Assembly (NCBI RefSeq): GCF_020783335.1
Contig: NZ_CP086068.1
Span: 3,472,001 to 3,536,000, forward strand
Direction: 5' to 3'
Length of the DNA: 64,000 nt
From: Mucilaginibacter daejeonensis
GTDB lineage: Bacteria > Bacteroidota > Bacteroidia > Sphingobacteriales > Sphingobacteriaceae
The notes beneath the pieces were generated by a model. That model searched no databases and had not been told where the DNA came from. It saw only the letters and a program-made list of their open reading frames with translations. Both the position numbers and the translations under genes were made by a program. Shown here one piece after another: positions 1 through 12,137 of the stretch (its first letter is position 1; each line of letters begins with the position of its first letter).

Positions 1-101
1 GAAGAATAGCGTGAAGCTACGTTCTGAGTTTGGCAGCTGGTCAGGAATGAGGTAACTGCGGTAGCTATGATCAGGGCGGCGATGGTAAGTTGCTTTTTCA
101 T
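1..101 (-). CDS. Partial lipoprotein precursor, truncated at the left edge
   Basis: Reading the minus strand from an ATG at 99-101 gives 33 uninterrupted codons to the window edge. The peptide starts MKKQLTIAALIIATAVTSFL and continues TSC, a classic type II signal peptide with a lipobox ending in Cys23, followed by a polar QTQNVAS stretch. The mature protein lies outside the window, so no function can be given. The gene points away from the tRNA, and I find no convincing TAnnTTTG box upstream of it. The signal peptide makes a real gene start likely, but chance cannot be excluded with so little sequence. Confidence 0.6.
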   Translation of the reverse strand, partial: MKKQLTIAALIIATAVTSFLTSCQTQNVASRYS

Positions 102-457
102 TTTAATTAGGGGTTGTATTTGTTGTTGTTTGATAAGATATAGGCAACTCCAATGCCCAACAAAAGCAATTATCAATATTTCAACATATGGCATTTAAAA
201 TTACAAATCACACAACGACCTCATAGGAACACCGACCATATTCTTAATTAGTGCAGTTTAGCTACACTTTAAGTTGGGGAATGCCTACCCCGTAGATCAG
301 GCCTTGAGCCGCAAAGTGGGAATATTGCTGAACAAATAGCGCTCTCAAAAGAAAGGACCGCAACCCCTTTGGCACAGGTAACTAATGGTTGTTTGATACA
401 GGCTCACATCCTATCCAAAAAAACACATCTGTATCATCACGATGGCAATAATTAGTA
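102..457. other. Intergenic spacer between a lipoprotein gene and tRNA-Arg
   Basis: This non-coding stretch is AT-rich next to the lipoprotein start and more mixed in base composition further right. I see no open frame, repeat or hairpin of note. It presumably carries the lipoprotein promoter on the minus strand, but no good match to the Bacteroidota consensus is visible. Confidence 0.5.
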
Positions 458-465
458 TATATTTG
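458..465 (+). promoter_or_regulatory. -7 box of the tRNA-Arg promoter
   Basis: TATATTTG is a perfect match to the Bacteroidota -7 consensus TAnnTTTG. It ends 9 bases before the first base of the tRNA, which fits a transcript starting just upstream of the acceptor stem. No clear TTTG -33 element is seen at the expected distance. Confidence 0.5.
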
Positions 466-474
466 CCGCTCAAA

Positions 475-546
475 GTTCCCGTAGTTCAATGGATAGAATG
501 GCTGATTCCGGTTCAGCTGATATGAGTTCGAATCTCGTCGGGAACA
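475..546 (+). tRNA. tRNA-Arg, anticodon CCG
   Basis: The full cloverleaf can be drawn. The acceptor stem GTTCCCG (475-481) pairs perfectly with CGGGAAC (539-545). The D arm is GTTC/GAAT. The anticodon stem GCTGA/TCAGC encloses the loop TTCCGGT, giving anticodon CCG, which reads CGG arginine codons. The T stem ATGAG/CTCGT encloses TTCGAAT. The discriminator base is A546 and CCA is not encoded. The gene stands alone between its own -7 box and a terminator and converges on uxuA. Confidence 0.93.
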
Positions 547-547
547 C

Positions 548-578
548 AAAAGGCTCCAGCAATGCTGAAGCCTTTTTT
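548..578 (+). terminator. Intrinsic terminator after tRNA-Arg, possibly shared with uxuA
   Basis: AAAAGGCT (548-555) pairs with AGCCTTTT (569-576), with an inner CAGC/GCTG stem around an AAT loop, followed by a T run. The reverse strand also has a T-rich exit, so the hairpin may also stop the minus-strand operon ending at 621. Confidence 0.75.
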
Positions 579-620
579 ATTTCCTTGGATATTGCCAGTT
601 GACCAGGCCGTCTCATCACC

Positions 621-1841
621 CTATCGGTCAAATAAGGTTCTTTTGATACCCATCTCCAAACCCCTTAGTTCGGCCAGGCCTTTCAACCGTCCGATCACCG
701 AATAACCCGGATACGTGTCATAACGGTGGTCGTCCAATATCTTGTGGCCATGATCAGGACGCATCGGGATGCTGATATCTTCCCGGCCGCTTTCGGCACG
801 CTTCTGTTGCTCTAAAATGATCCGTTTCATCACCGCATACATATCGGTACTTCCGCCCAGGTGATCAGCTTCGTAAAAGCTGCCATCGGGCTCCCGCTGC
901 ACATTACGCAGGTGCAGGAAATGGATATGTGCACCTAACCTTGCCACCATACCCGGCAGATCATTTTTGGGGTTGGCCCCTAATGAGCCCGTACAAAAAG
1001 TGATGCCGTTGCTGGGCGATGGGCAAGCATTCACCACATCGGCAAGATCCCGCTCGGTAGAGACCACCCTTGGCAGGCCTAATATCGGGAAAGGCGGATC
1101 ATCAGGGTGAACGCACATCTTCACGCCTAAACGTTCCGCCTCCGGGATGATCGCCCTCAGGAAATAGGCCATATTCTGCTTTAACACGGTAGCATCGATG
1201 TGCTCATAACGCTTCAAATGTACTTTGAACTCGTCCATGGTAAACACCTCATCAGTGCCGGGTAACCCGGCCATAATGATGTTGATAAGCTTGGTCTTGT
1301 CATCATCGCTCAGGCCATCCAGATATTGTTTGGCCTTGCGCTGTTGCTCCTCGGTAAATTCGTCGAAAGCCTCCGGTCGTTGCAAAAGGTAAAGGTCGAA
1401 GGCAGCCAACGCGATGGCATCATACCTCAGCGCCGATGCGTTGTTAGGCAACCGGTGATCAAGGTCTGTGCGGGTCCAATCCAGCACGGGCATAAAATTG
1501 TAGCACACTATCCTTAAGCCGGCCTGGGCCAGATTTCTCAGCGTGTTGATATACTTTTCGATATAAGTATCACGCTCACTCCCCGCAATGCGAATACTTT
1601 CATGAATGTTCACGCTTTCTACCACCGACCAACGCAGACCGCTGGCCTCGATGATGCCCTTGCGCTTATTGATCTCATCCATGCTCCACTCCTTTCCTGC
1701 GGGAATGTGGTGCAGCGCGGTGACGATCCCAGTGGCGCCGGTCTGTGTGATGTCAGCTAAGCTGACAGGGTCGTTCGGGCCGAACCATCTGAACGTTTGT
1801 TCAAGGTCGGCGATCATCTCATTATTATCTGTATAGCTCAT
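621..1841 (-). CDS. uxuA: Mannonate dehydratase
   Basis: The 406-residue protein fits the UxuA family, which dehydrates D-mannonate to 2-keto-3-deoxygluconate in the cytosol during glucuronate breakdown. The N-terminus (FRWFGPNDPVSLADI) and the central MCVHPDDPPFPILG segment, near residue 247 and containing metal-site residues, are typical of the family. There is no signal peptide, unlike every enzyme upstream of it. It is the last gene of the 11-gene xylan operon, 40 bases after a GH43 gene. That position suggests it handles glucuronic acid freed by GH67 and GH115. The partner enzymes (uronate isomerase, fructuronate reductase, KDG kinase) are not in the window. The start is an ATG; length is close to the usual 390-400 residues. 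Confidence 0.93.
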   Translation of the reverse strand: MSYTDNNEMIADLEQTFRWFGPNDPVSLADITQTGATGIVTALHHIPAGKEWSMDEINKRKGIIEASGLRWSVVESVNIHESIRIAGSERDTYIEKYINTLRNLAQAGLRIVCYNFMPVLDWTRTDLDHRLPNNASALRYDAIALAAFDLYLLQRPEAFDEFTEEQQRKAKQYLDGLSDDDKTKLINIIMAGLPGTDEVFTMDEFKVHLKRYEHIDATVLKQNMAYFLRAIIPEAERLGVKMCVHPDDPPFPILGLPRVVSTERDLADVVNACPSPSNGITFCTGSLGANPKNDLPGMVARLGAHIHFLHLRNVQREPDGSFYEADHLGGSTDMYAVMKRIILEQQKRAESGREDISIPMRPDHGHKILDDHRYDTYPGYSVIGRLKGLAELRGLEMGIKRTLFDR

Positions 1842-1881
1842 TTTATTTTGATCTGCTTTTATTTATTAAGAAGGTCATGGC

Positions 1882-3648
1882 CTACCTGAACTGCCACCAG
1901 CTAAAGTTGAACAGCTCATCACCTTCGCCTTTAAATACAAGATAAATATCATGCACGCCGGTCATCTTTTTGATTTTAGTGGTGATGAGGCTCCACTTAT
2001 TGATCCCGCCGGTGTTACGCACGTCACAGTTACCGATCAACGGACCGTCAAGCTCATCTGCATGTATCTCGATGCGTGCAGGTTTTACAGCCGCCACGTT
2101 AGCTACAAACGACCGCGGACCCTTCCTCAGGTCAATGTTCCTGACCTTTACATATCCGTTATTTTTTATCCTGGTTACATACACACCTTGCCCGCTAACA
2201 CTATCTTGGCTCGTCTCGATGCCCTGCTCCCTGGCGATCGTAGCGGCTCGGACCTTTTGGTAAGGGTCCAATGTGCCCAAGCCATTTTTCAGGCCTTCGG
2301 TCGGCTCTACACGCTTGATAGCACCGTCGGCATCGAACGTTACTTCATCCACACAAACCGAACGATCGAAACCGCCGCCACCTGGCAAAGCGCCGTTATG
2401 GTAAAACAGGTAAGTCTTACCTTTATAGTCCACCAAACCGGGGTGGTTGGTAAAAGCGCCGCCTTTACCGATCACCTTCATAATGGTATCGCGGTATTTC
2501 CACGGACCTATCGGGCTTGTACTGGTGGAATAAGCCAAATGCTCAGGCACGCCACCGGCAGGGTACAGCAGGTAATACAATCCTTTGCGCTTGTAAAACC
2601 ATGGCCCTTCCTCGTAAGTGGTCATCCGCTTTTCGGTCGCGTTCACGGTAGCTCCTATCTTTTTACTGACCATCTCTTGCTGATCAACAGGCGTTTCCAT
2701 TATGCCGATGGTTTTGTCGTAGCTCATCATGTCGGCGTTGAGTATGGCCTGCCACTTACCGTTCTGCCAGGTCAGCCATGGCTGCTTTTCAGCATCCCAT
2801 ATCACGGTAGGGTTCAAAATTTGGCCATCGGTATGCTCGGTGATCAGTGGCTTACCGAGCACATCGGTGAACGGACCTATCGCCCTATCGCCCACTCCCA
2901 CTCCGATCACTTTTTTACCCGTGGTTTTGTCGGTAGCCGCTACGTACCAGTATGATCTTTTATCGGCTGTATTGTTGACCGTGTGTGCATCTGTGCCGTT
3001 GATGGAGCTTGCCCATTTGAAGGTTTTGTGCGCATTGATCACGCGCAGTTTAAAAGCCTCCTCAGTAAGTGGCACCTTGACAATACCTACTGACGGGTCG
3101 TACGAGGTCATGTCCTTATTGAGCTTTACATAATAGAGATGCGGGTTACCCCAGTACAAGTAAGCCTGCCCGTCAGTATCGATAAAAACGGTGGGGTCGA
3201 TGTAGCCCCACCCGCCGGTGATCATGGGTTTGCCTAATGCATCTTTGAAAGGCCCGGTCGGGCTATCGCCCACGGCCACACCTATGGACATGCCGCCATT
3301 TTTAGCGTTCACGGGCACATACCAATAGAACTTGCCGTTACGCTCGATACATTGCCCCGCCCAGGCATCTTTGCTGGCCCATTTAAAGTCGTTCAACGAT
3401 AATCGTGCACCTCTATCGGTCCAATTGACCATATCGGTGGTGGAGTAAACGTGCCAATCCTTCATCACGAACCAGGTGGCTCGGTCCTCGTCATGCCCCG
3501 TGTACAAGAACAAGGTATCCTTATAAACCATGGGAGCCGGATCGGCCGTGTATATGGTTTGAATGATCGGATTTTGGGCTAACGCATTCCCGATCCGGAA
3601 GATGAACAACAGGCCGGTCAGAGCAATTATTTTAAAGTGTCTTTTCAT
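1882..3648 (-). CDS. GH43 glycosidase with duplicated internal segment and C-terminal CBM6-like domain
   Basis: This is a secreted GH43 five-bladed propeller enzyme, probably an arabinofuranosidase or xylosidase acting on arabinoxylan in the periplasm or at the surface. A signal peptide ends near ALAQ25. Catalytic candidates are Asp36 (TADPAP, general base), Asp151 (IDPTVF, pKa modulator) and Glu347 (EEGPW, acid). Residues 88-193 and 210-321 are recognisable repeats of each other, sharing FKWAS, IGVxVGD, GPFxD, LGKPxIT and NxDMxSYD. In the second copy the IDPTVF aspartate has become Asn (LNPTV, Asn279). The 318-residue paralogue encoded at 40336-41292 lacks this extra segment. Residues about 465-588 look like a CBM6 beta-sandwich. 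Length 588 is long for a GH43 with one CBM. Substrate is not certain. Confidence 0.88.
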   Translation of the reverse strand: MKRHFKIIALTGLLFIFRIGNALAQNPIIQTIYTADPAPMVYKDTLFLYTGHDEDRATWFVMKDWHVYSTTDMVNWTDRGARLSLNDFKWASKDAWAGQCIERNGKFYWYVPVNAKNGGMSIGVAVGDSPTGPFKDALGKPMITGGWGYIDPTVFIDTDGQAYLYWGNPHLYYVKLNKDMTSYDPSVGIVKVPLTEEAFKLRVINAHKTFKWASSINGTDAHTVNNTADKRSYWYVAATDKTTGKKVIGVGVGDRAIGPFTDVLGKPLITEHTDGQILNPTVIWDAEKQPWLTWQNGKWQAILNADMMSYDKTIGIMETPVDQQEMVSKKIGATVNATEKRMTTYEEGPWFYKRKGLYYLLYPAGGVPEHLAYSTSTSPIGPWKYRDTIMKVIGKGGAFTNHPGLVDYKGKTYLFYHNGALPGGGGFDRSVCVDEVTFDADGAIKRVEPTEGLKNGLGTLDPYQKVRAATIAREQGIETSQDSVSGQGVYVTRIKNNGYVKVRNIDLRKGPRSFVANVAAVKPARIEIHADELDGPLIGNCDVRNTGGINKWSLITTKIKKMTGVHDIYLVFKGEGDELFNFSWWQFR

Positions 3649-3681
3649 GGATGGACCTAATAGTTGACGCAGGCAGCGGTA

Positions 3682-6805
<3,124 letters not shown>

Positions 6806-6808
6806 CGT

Positions 6809-8749
6809 TTATCGAGTAAAGCTGAACTCTTTCGCCATTAAACTTTTTGCTGTTTCAGGCAAGAAACGAACGAAAACATCATGCTGGCCGGTAACTTTTT
6901 TTAGTAGTTTGCTGATCACTTTTTTGTTGCCACCCGAGGACCCATTTATAGAAGCCTGAGCGATAAGTTTCCCGGTTTGCAGGTCATCTACCCAAACTTC
7001 TAACTTTCCTTTGCCCGCAGCAGTGAGCGAGATAGCCGATGGCGACGTAGTGCCCAGGTCAACGCCCGAAATCATGAACCATCCACCGTTATCGGTGGTC
7101 GTGGTCACTCCTGCTGCATCGCGGTCAACCCCAAAGTAGTTGCTGTAACCCGCGGCATTTATAGGTGAGTAGCCATCCTTGCAAATAAAGAGGTCAAAAT
7201 CGGCGGGCTTGCCTTGGGCAAAAAGCCCTAAGCTGGTGCCTACCCAGCTGTTATAGTTGGGCTGAACCTTGTCGAGTGGGCGTGCATCGATAGGCGCACC
7301 GAGCGACGTCCAGTTTTGGCCGTTGATACTAAAATAGCCTGTCAGCATGTGCAGGTTACGCTCCACTTTGAGCCATACCGTGCTACCCGCAGGTGCATTG
7401 GTCGTACGCACAGCGGTGTCCATTTTAAAGATGATCTTTTTACCGTTATCAAACCCGGTAAAAAGCTTGACGTTCACTTTCTGATCGCCATTGGTCAGGT
7501 AGATGCCCGCCTGCTGATCAGGTGCCGAGGCATCAAGGTCAACCTTGGTCACGGCCGTATACCAGTGGTCTGTTTCCTTTTGCATCAGGTGCGTGCTCCC
7601 GCTATCAGGTGTTAGCCTCACCCAGCCCTTGCGTGCAGTGAGCGAATAGTTGCCCGACGCTCTTTTGGTCAAAAAGTGCCAATCCAACCCAAGCACCTCA
7701 TTGTCAAATCGGTCTGACGTTACGCTTCGCCAACTAATGCCGCCTTGCGGAAGTTGAGGCTTAACGATCGGTTGTGTGGTAGGTGCCATACCCCATGGTC
7801 GGTCGTCTTCCCACATCACCGGGTACAAACCGGTTTGCCTGCCGGTACCCGACCAATCATCACCGTCGTAACGTTCATAGCTCTGCCCGATGGTCCACCA
7901 AGTACCATCTTTAAGTTGGATGGGTGCCGCGATATGGTTAGGTCTGCGGAATCCCACCTTGGCATCGGAGATCGGCTTGAAGAAATTACCCAACCGCTCC
8001 CACTTGGTAGAGTCGCTGGTTAAGGCCGATGCGCGAAGCACGTATTGCCCGCCCGAAACATCGCCCGCAGGGAAATAGTAGTAATAGCCGTTGCGCTTAC
8101 ACATCACCGGTCCCTCGGCCCAGCTGTATTGTAATTTGGCGTTGATCCAATCTAAATTGATCACCTTGTCGGTCAGCTGACCATCACGGCCCAAAGCCTG
8201 TAAGCGGTTCACCTTTTGCCCATTCTTGATCACCATGTAGGGTTTGCCATCGTCATCCACAAAAATGGAATTGTCATAGCCTAATGGACCGGTCTCTCTA
8301 TTGGTCTTTACCTCCACCGGTTTTGACCAGGGCCCCTTAGGCGAGCTGGCCTTGCAGAACCATTGCCCGCCCGCCGAAAAATATATCCAGTACGAGCCAT
8401 AAAAGTAAGTGATGGCTCCCTGCCATATCCCTGTAGACGGACGGTCATTCACCCATTTGGCATCAGCCGCGGTCAACACCCTGCTGATCACCTTCCAATG
8501 CACCAGGTCCTTAGAATGATAAATGGGTAGGTAAGGATTAAAGTGAAAGGTGGAGCCGCAATGATAAAAATCATCGCCCACCTTCAAGAGTGTAGGATCT
8601 GGATGGTCACCAGGCAATACTGGGTTCACGTAGGTCTTTACCGTTCGATAAAAAGACGCATCGGGCTTGGGCTGATCCTGGGCATTCACTTGCCCAGCGT
8701 TGATGGCTGACAATATTAGTAGTGCCGCACTGCGGAGATGTTTGTTCAT
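6809..8749 (-). CDS. GH43 glycosidase with beta-xylosidase C-terminal (ConA-like) domain and CBM6-like tail
   Basis: The 646-residue secreted enzyme combines a GH43 propeller (about 40-330), a concanavalin-like beta-xylosidase C-terminal domain (about 345-520, starting near WRSVTSDRFD) and a C-terminal CBM6-like sandwich (about 530-646). Catalytic candidates are Asp51 in HPDPTLL, Asp159 in YDNSIF and Glu212 in WAEGPVM. The signal peptide ends near VNAQ. The architecture suits an exo-acting beta-xylosidase or arabinofuranosidase on xylo-oligosaccharides. It lies 33 bases after the GH67 gene and 3 bases before GH8. Exact GH43 subfamily was not determined. Confidence 0.9.
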   Translation of the reverse strand: MNKHLRSAALLILSAINAGQVNAQDQPKPDASFYRTVKTYVNPVLPGDHPDPTLLKVGDDFYHCGSTFHFNPYLPIYHSKDLVHWKVISRVLTAADAKWVNDRPSTGIWQGAITYFYGSYWIYFSAGGQWFCKASSPKGPWSKPVEVKTNRETGPLGYDNSIFVDDDGKPYMVIKNGQKVNRLQALGRDGQLTDKVINLDWINAKLQYSWAEGPVMCKRNGYYYYFPAGDVSGGQYVLRASALTSDSTKWERLGNFFKPISDAKVGFRRPNHIAAPIQLKDGTWWTIGQSYERYDGDDWSGTGRQTGLYPVMWEDDRPWGMAPTTQPIVKPQLPQGGISWRSVTSDRFDNEVLGLDWHFLTKRASGNYSLTARKGWVRLTPDSGSTHLMQKETDHWYTAVTKVDLDASAPDQQAGIYLTNGDQKVNVKLFTGFDNGKKIIFKMDTAVRTTNAPAGSTVWLKVERNLHMLTGYFSINGQNWTSLGAPIDARPLDKVQPNYNSWVGTSLGLFAQGKPADFDLFICKDGYSPINAAGYSNYFGVDRDAAGVTTTTDNGGWFMISGVDLGTTSPSAISLTAAGKGKLEVWVDDLQTGKLIAQASINGSSGGNKKVISKLLKKVTGQHDVFVRFLPETAKSLMAKEFSFTR

Positions 8750-8782
8750 ATGGTCAATAGGAGAGTGATCCGTATTCAGTAA

Positions 8783-10945
8783 TTAATTAGTGCCTAACCC
8801 CGGAACGTTATAATAATGCAATGAGCGATAATATTGCAGATCGTGTTCAGGCTTTGAATATTGATCGCCTATCGGTTTTTTCGAAAACGTTTGGAAGTAC
8901 AGCACACAGGAGTTGCGCCAACGGATGGCCTCGTCATACTGCACGGCCATGAGCTGTTTGACCTCGTTGTAGCGGGTGGCGTCAACATATGGTCGCATGC
9001 CATTCCACACCTTTTGCATACCCTGAACGGCGGCCGCACCTTTATAGTAGTGGTCAACCAATTCATCCCATAGGGTTTTGCCTGAACGCATCTTGTAGTT
9101 CCAGCTCAGGTGATGGAACCACAACAGATAAATATCGGGACAGGTGGACAGGTCAGCGAAATGGTCCCTTACCTCGGGGAAATACTGAGCCACGGCGTTA
9201 CTGCCAGTGGCAGTACGATCAAAGCCTATGCCCAGGCTATCGGCCTTATGGTAGTACACGGCGGTCCAGTCGGCACGGGGCATCTTATCGGTCCATGGAC
9301 CGGGGCCGTAATGACCGTCGGCGCTCATGATATGGTGTAACCCAAGCGGCGTCATGTAGTTCACGGTATTTTCGCGTGAGCGCATCATATGATCCTTTAT
9401 CGGGTCAATGAAGCGCTTATCGTTGGTGAAGGTCATGCGCAGCCAGTCGTCAGCTATGGCTTCGGCACTTGCGCCTGGATCCCATGCCAGCCTGCCAAAG
9501 CTGTACCAGTTGGCCTGGGCAAAAGGATGTCCGCACCAATTAAGGTCGGTTCCGATGTTCGCCACACCTGCCATGCCGGTCAGCTTGCCGGGCTGATAAG
9601 TACCCTCCAATACTTTGGCAACCGTGGCACCTTTTCCTTTTGCATAAGTATCGGCGTCGAGGCATTCCTTGAACAATGGAGCCTCATAGACCAGATGTGT
9701 AGAAAACCCGAGGTATTCTTGCGTAAGTTGCACCTCAAGCATGAGGGGTGTCTTTGCCATGGCCCCAAACAATGGATGGAACGGCTCACGCGGTTGAAAA
9801 TCGATCGCGCCGTTCTTCACTTGTACGATCACATTATCATTGAACTTTCCATCAAGTGGTTTGAATTCGCTGTAGGCTTGTTTGGCGCGGTCGTCGGGTA
9901 CGTTGTTATCATACACAAAAGCGCGCCACATCACGATACCATGATGCGGTGCCAAGGCCTCGCCCAACATATTGGCACCATCTGCGTGAGTGCGCCCGTA
10001 ACTTTGTGGGCCAGGCTGACCTTCTGAATTGGCCTTTACTAAAAATCCTCCAAAATCCGGGATGACACTATATATCTCGTCAACCTTATCCTTCCACCAT
10101 TTCCTCACCTGCGGGTCAAGTGGGTCGGCCGTGCTGAGTTTGCCCAGTTCGATCGGGCTACTGAACTTGATCGATAAGTACACTTTGATGCCATAAGGTC
10201 TGAACACATCGGCCAGTGCTTTAGCCTTTGCCAGGTAGGCCGGTGTAAGCATGATCACATTGGCATTAACGTTATTGAGCACCGAACCATTGATGCCTAC
10301 CGAGGCGTTGGCCCTGGCATAGTCGGTGTAACGCGGGTCAGTATAGCCGGGCAGTTTGTGCCAGTTCCATATCGAGAACCCGGCATATCCCCTTTCCACG
10401 CTGCGGTTCGGGTTATCCCAATGATCCAGTATGCGATGCATCATCTTAGGGTGCTCGGTGATCTGCAAGTTGGTAAGATCCTTATTGGTCTGTACATGGC
10501 GGAGGAAGGCGAACACACCGTAAAGTACGCCAAGGTCCGTACCACCGGTGACCACCACCGCTTTGCGTCCTTTATTGGTCACCGACCGGATAATGAACCC
10601 ATCGCCTGTAGGCCGTTCGGCTTTGGACAGTTTTAAAATATCGCCGCGCTTGGCGATCTGGTCGATATTGCCGATGATGAGTTGAGCCTGATCAGCTGGT
10701 GTGTTGACGATAGCTGTTTTGAGCATACCTTTTGCTGCGCGGGTCAACTCCTCGCGCGCAGCCTGAAGTTGTGGCGATGAACCTGCAAAATATACATGAC
10801 TCATCATGGCCTTGAATTGGGTAGCGCGGACAGACGCCTCCATAGGGCGATAATTAAGCCACAGGTCATAACCACTTTGGGCCGACGAGCCAAAGGCGAC
10901 CAGCACCAGAAGCGCTGTGATCATTAAAACAGGAATGCGGTTCAT
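8783..10945 (-). CDS. GH67 alpha-glucuronidase
   Basis: GH67 removes (4-O-methyl-)glucuronic acid from the non-reducing terminal xylose of xylo-oligosaccharides. From the chosen ATG (MNRIPVLMIT) the protein has 720 residues with a signal peptide ending near SSAQ. Conserved blocks are KANSEGQPGP with Glu308 as candidate acid, VKNGAIDFQPREP with Asp382 and LEVQLTQEYLG with Glu410. The 28-residue Asp-Glu spacing matches the Asp364/Glu392 pair of the Geobacillus enzyme. The longest frame starts 33 codons earlier (11044), but that leader would bury the signal peptide. The gap to the upstream CE2 gene (124 bases) is the widest in the operon. A GH115 enzyme at 27823-30696 covers internal glucuronosyl groups. 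Confidence 0.93.
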   Translation of the reverse strand: MNRIPVLMITALLVLVAFGSSAQSGYDLWLNYRPMEASVRATQFKAMMSHVYFAGSSPQLQAAREELTRAAKGMLKTAIVNTPADQAQLIIGNIDQIAKRGDILKLSKAERPTGDGFIIRSVTNKGRKAVVVTGGTDLGVLYGVFAFLRHVQTNKDLTNLQITEHPKMMHRILDHWDNPNRSVERGYAGFSIWNWHKLPGYTDPRYTDYARANASVGINGSVLNNVNANVIMLTPAYLAKAKALADVFRPYGIKVYLSIKFSSPIELGKLSTADPLDPQVRKWWKDKVDEIYSVIPDFGGFLVKANSEGQPGPQSYGRTHADGANMLGEALAPHHGIVMWRAFVYDNNVPDDRAKQAYSEFKPLDGKFNDNVIVQVKNGAIDFQPREPFHPLFGAMAKTPLMLEVQLTQEYLGFSTHLVYEAPLFKECLDADTYAKGKGATVAKVLEGTYQPGKLTGMAGVANIGTDLNWCGHPFAQANWYSFGRLAWDPGASAEAIADDWLRMTFTNDKRFIDPIKDHMMRSRENTVNYMTPLGLHHIMSADGHYGPGPWTDKMPRADWTAVYYHKADSLGIGFDRTATGSNAVAQYFPEVRDHFADLSTCPDIYLLWFHHLSWNYKMRSGKTLWDELVDHYYKGAAAVQGMQKVWNGMRPYVDATRYNEVKQLMAVQYDEAIRWRNSCVLYFQTFSKKPIGDQYSKPEHDLQYYRSLHYYNVPGLGTN

Positions 10946-11069
10946 AATTTTAGGAATGGTGTAATTTAGGAACATCCAGCGATAATTCACAATCGATTGC
11001 AAAATATTGGTCATATCAATTTTGTGCACCACTTCAGTTACCAATTTACCTTTGACCGGATGAACGTGA

Positions 11070-12107
11070 TCAGACGGTCAGCCATCCGTTGATGTTCTTT
11101 GATGCCGGGATGTTGATCCTTTTTGTTAGAGGCGGATCATACGGAAAGATCAGCGAATAGCATTTGGCATCGTTCATATCTTTTACTGCGGTCTCCAAAT
11201 AACCAGGCCATGGCGAACCTGCTGTAGTGGCATCCATCGAGCCTAATGTGCAAATGATATGCGCATCAGGATATTTCTCCCTTAACTCTTTGAAAAAAGC
11301 GATGTAGGCCTGCACAATGACCGCTGCTGATGGAGCCTGTTCACCAAAACGGGCTTTAAATTGCACATTCTGCGGCTGATTCACGATCCATGAATCGTTC
11401 TGACCAAGGTCGACCACCACTACTTGCGGCACATAGCGCGAAAAGTCCCACTTGCTGCCGGGTTGGGTGCCATAAACTCGATCATACATCTCGGGCATGA
11501 TCTCGGGGAACCAACTTACCATGAGGCCGATGCCGCTTTTGGCGATACAGCTCAGGTCGGCATTAAATGCCCTTGCGGTGACCGAACCATAAGCCAGATA
11601 GTTATTCTCATCCACTCCGGTGGTCAAGGTATCGCCAATGGCCATACCACAGGTGATCGAGTTGCCATAAAATTCGATATGACGTTTCCGCTCGGGCAAT
11701 TTGGAAAGCTTTGCGCCTTTATTCAATTTGAATTGGTATAACGACGTCCCTCCTACGCCGCCCTCGGTGCGCTTGAATAGCTCGATCGTGTGTTTGCCTT
11801 TACTCAGTCCTTTGGCCAGCTCATATTCACGGCGGACGCTATCAGGTGTCAGGATGCTGGTAACGCGCCCATCAATGATCACGTTGTAACGGTCGGCACC
11901 ATGATCGTCTTTCAGATCAACGCTCAGGCCCGAGCCTTCAAAACCGAACCTGACCGACGTTCCGGGCCACTCCAACCGTACATGGTCGGCATCGGGTAGC
12001 ATGCGGCCATTGTAGCTTAAACGATCATCATTAAAGCGGACGATCTCCTGTGCGAAGGCACTAAACGTGACTAATAAGGTAACCAATAAAAATAGAATGC
12101 GTTTCAT
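11070..12107 (-). CDS. Secreted CE2-type acetylxylan esterase (SGNH/GDSL)
   Basis: The protein has the two-domain layout of CE2 esterases. After the signal peptide (MKRILFLLVTLLVTFSAFAQ) comes an N-terminal jelly-roll (about 20-140) and then an SGNH hydrolase domain opening with HIEFYGNSITCG, where the Ser is the likely nucleophile. A VVDLGQNDSW block supplies the Gly/Asn oxyanion positions. CE2 enzymes deacetylate xylan and can move acetyl groups to the 6-OH of sugars. Two in-frame ATGs are possible (12116 and 12107); I chose the second because it opens the signal peptide directly. It lies 30 bases after the SASA esterase gene. Length is about 345 residues, normal for the family. Confidence 0.88.
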   Translation of the reverse strand: MKRILFLLVTLLVTFSAFAQEIVRFNDDRLSYNGRMLPDADHVRLEWPGTSVRFGFEGSGLSVDLKDDHGADRYNVIIDGRVTSILTPDSVRREYELAKGLSKGKHTIELFKRTEGGVGGTSLYQFKLNKGAKLSKLPERKRHIEFYGNSITCGMAIGDTLTTGVDENNYLAYGSVTARAFNADLSCIAKSGIGLMVSWFPEIMPEMYDRVYGTQPGSKWDFSRYVPQVVVVDLGQNDSWIVNQPQNVQFKARFGEQAPSAAVIVQAYIAFFKELREKYPDAHIICTLGSMDATTAGSPWPGYLETAVKDMNDAKCYSLIFPYDPPLTKRINIPASKNINGWLTV

Positions 12108-12137
12108 GACGAGCATTGTTTCAATATCGACGATGAG

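Noticed and set aside
1951..2955. 334-residue open frame on the plus strand
   Set aside because: It is antisense to the GH43 gene, has no signal peptide or family motif, and its sequence is typical of a shadow frame in GC-rich third positions.
9389..10027. 212-residue plus-strand frame inside the GH67 region
   Set aside because: Fully opposite a strongly conserved GH67 catalytic region; no recognisable domain.
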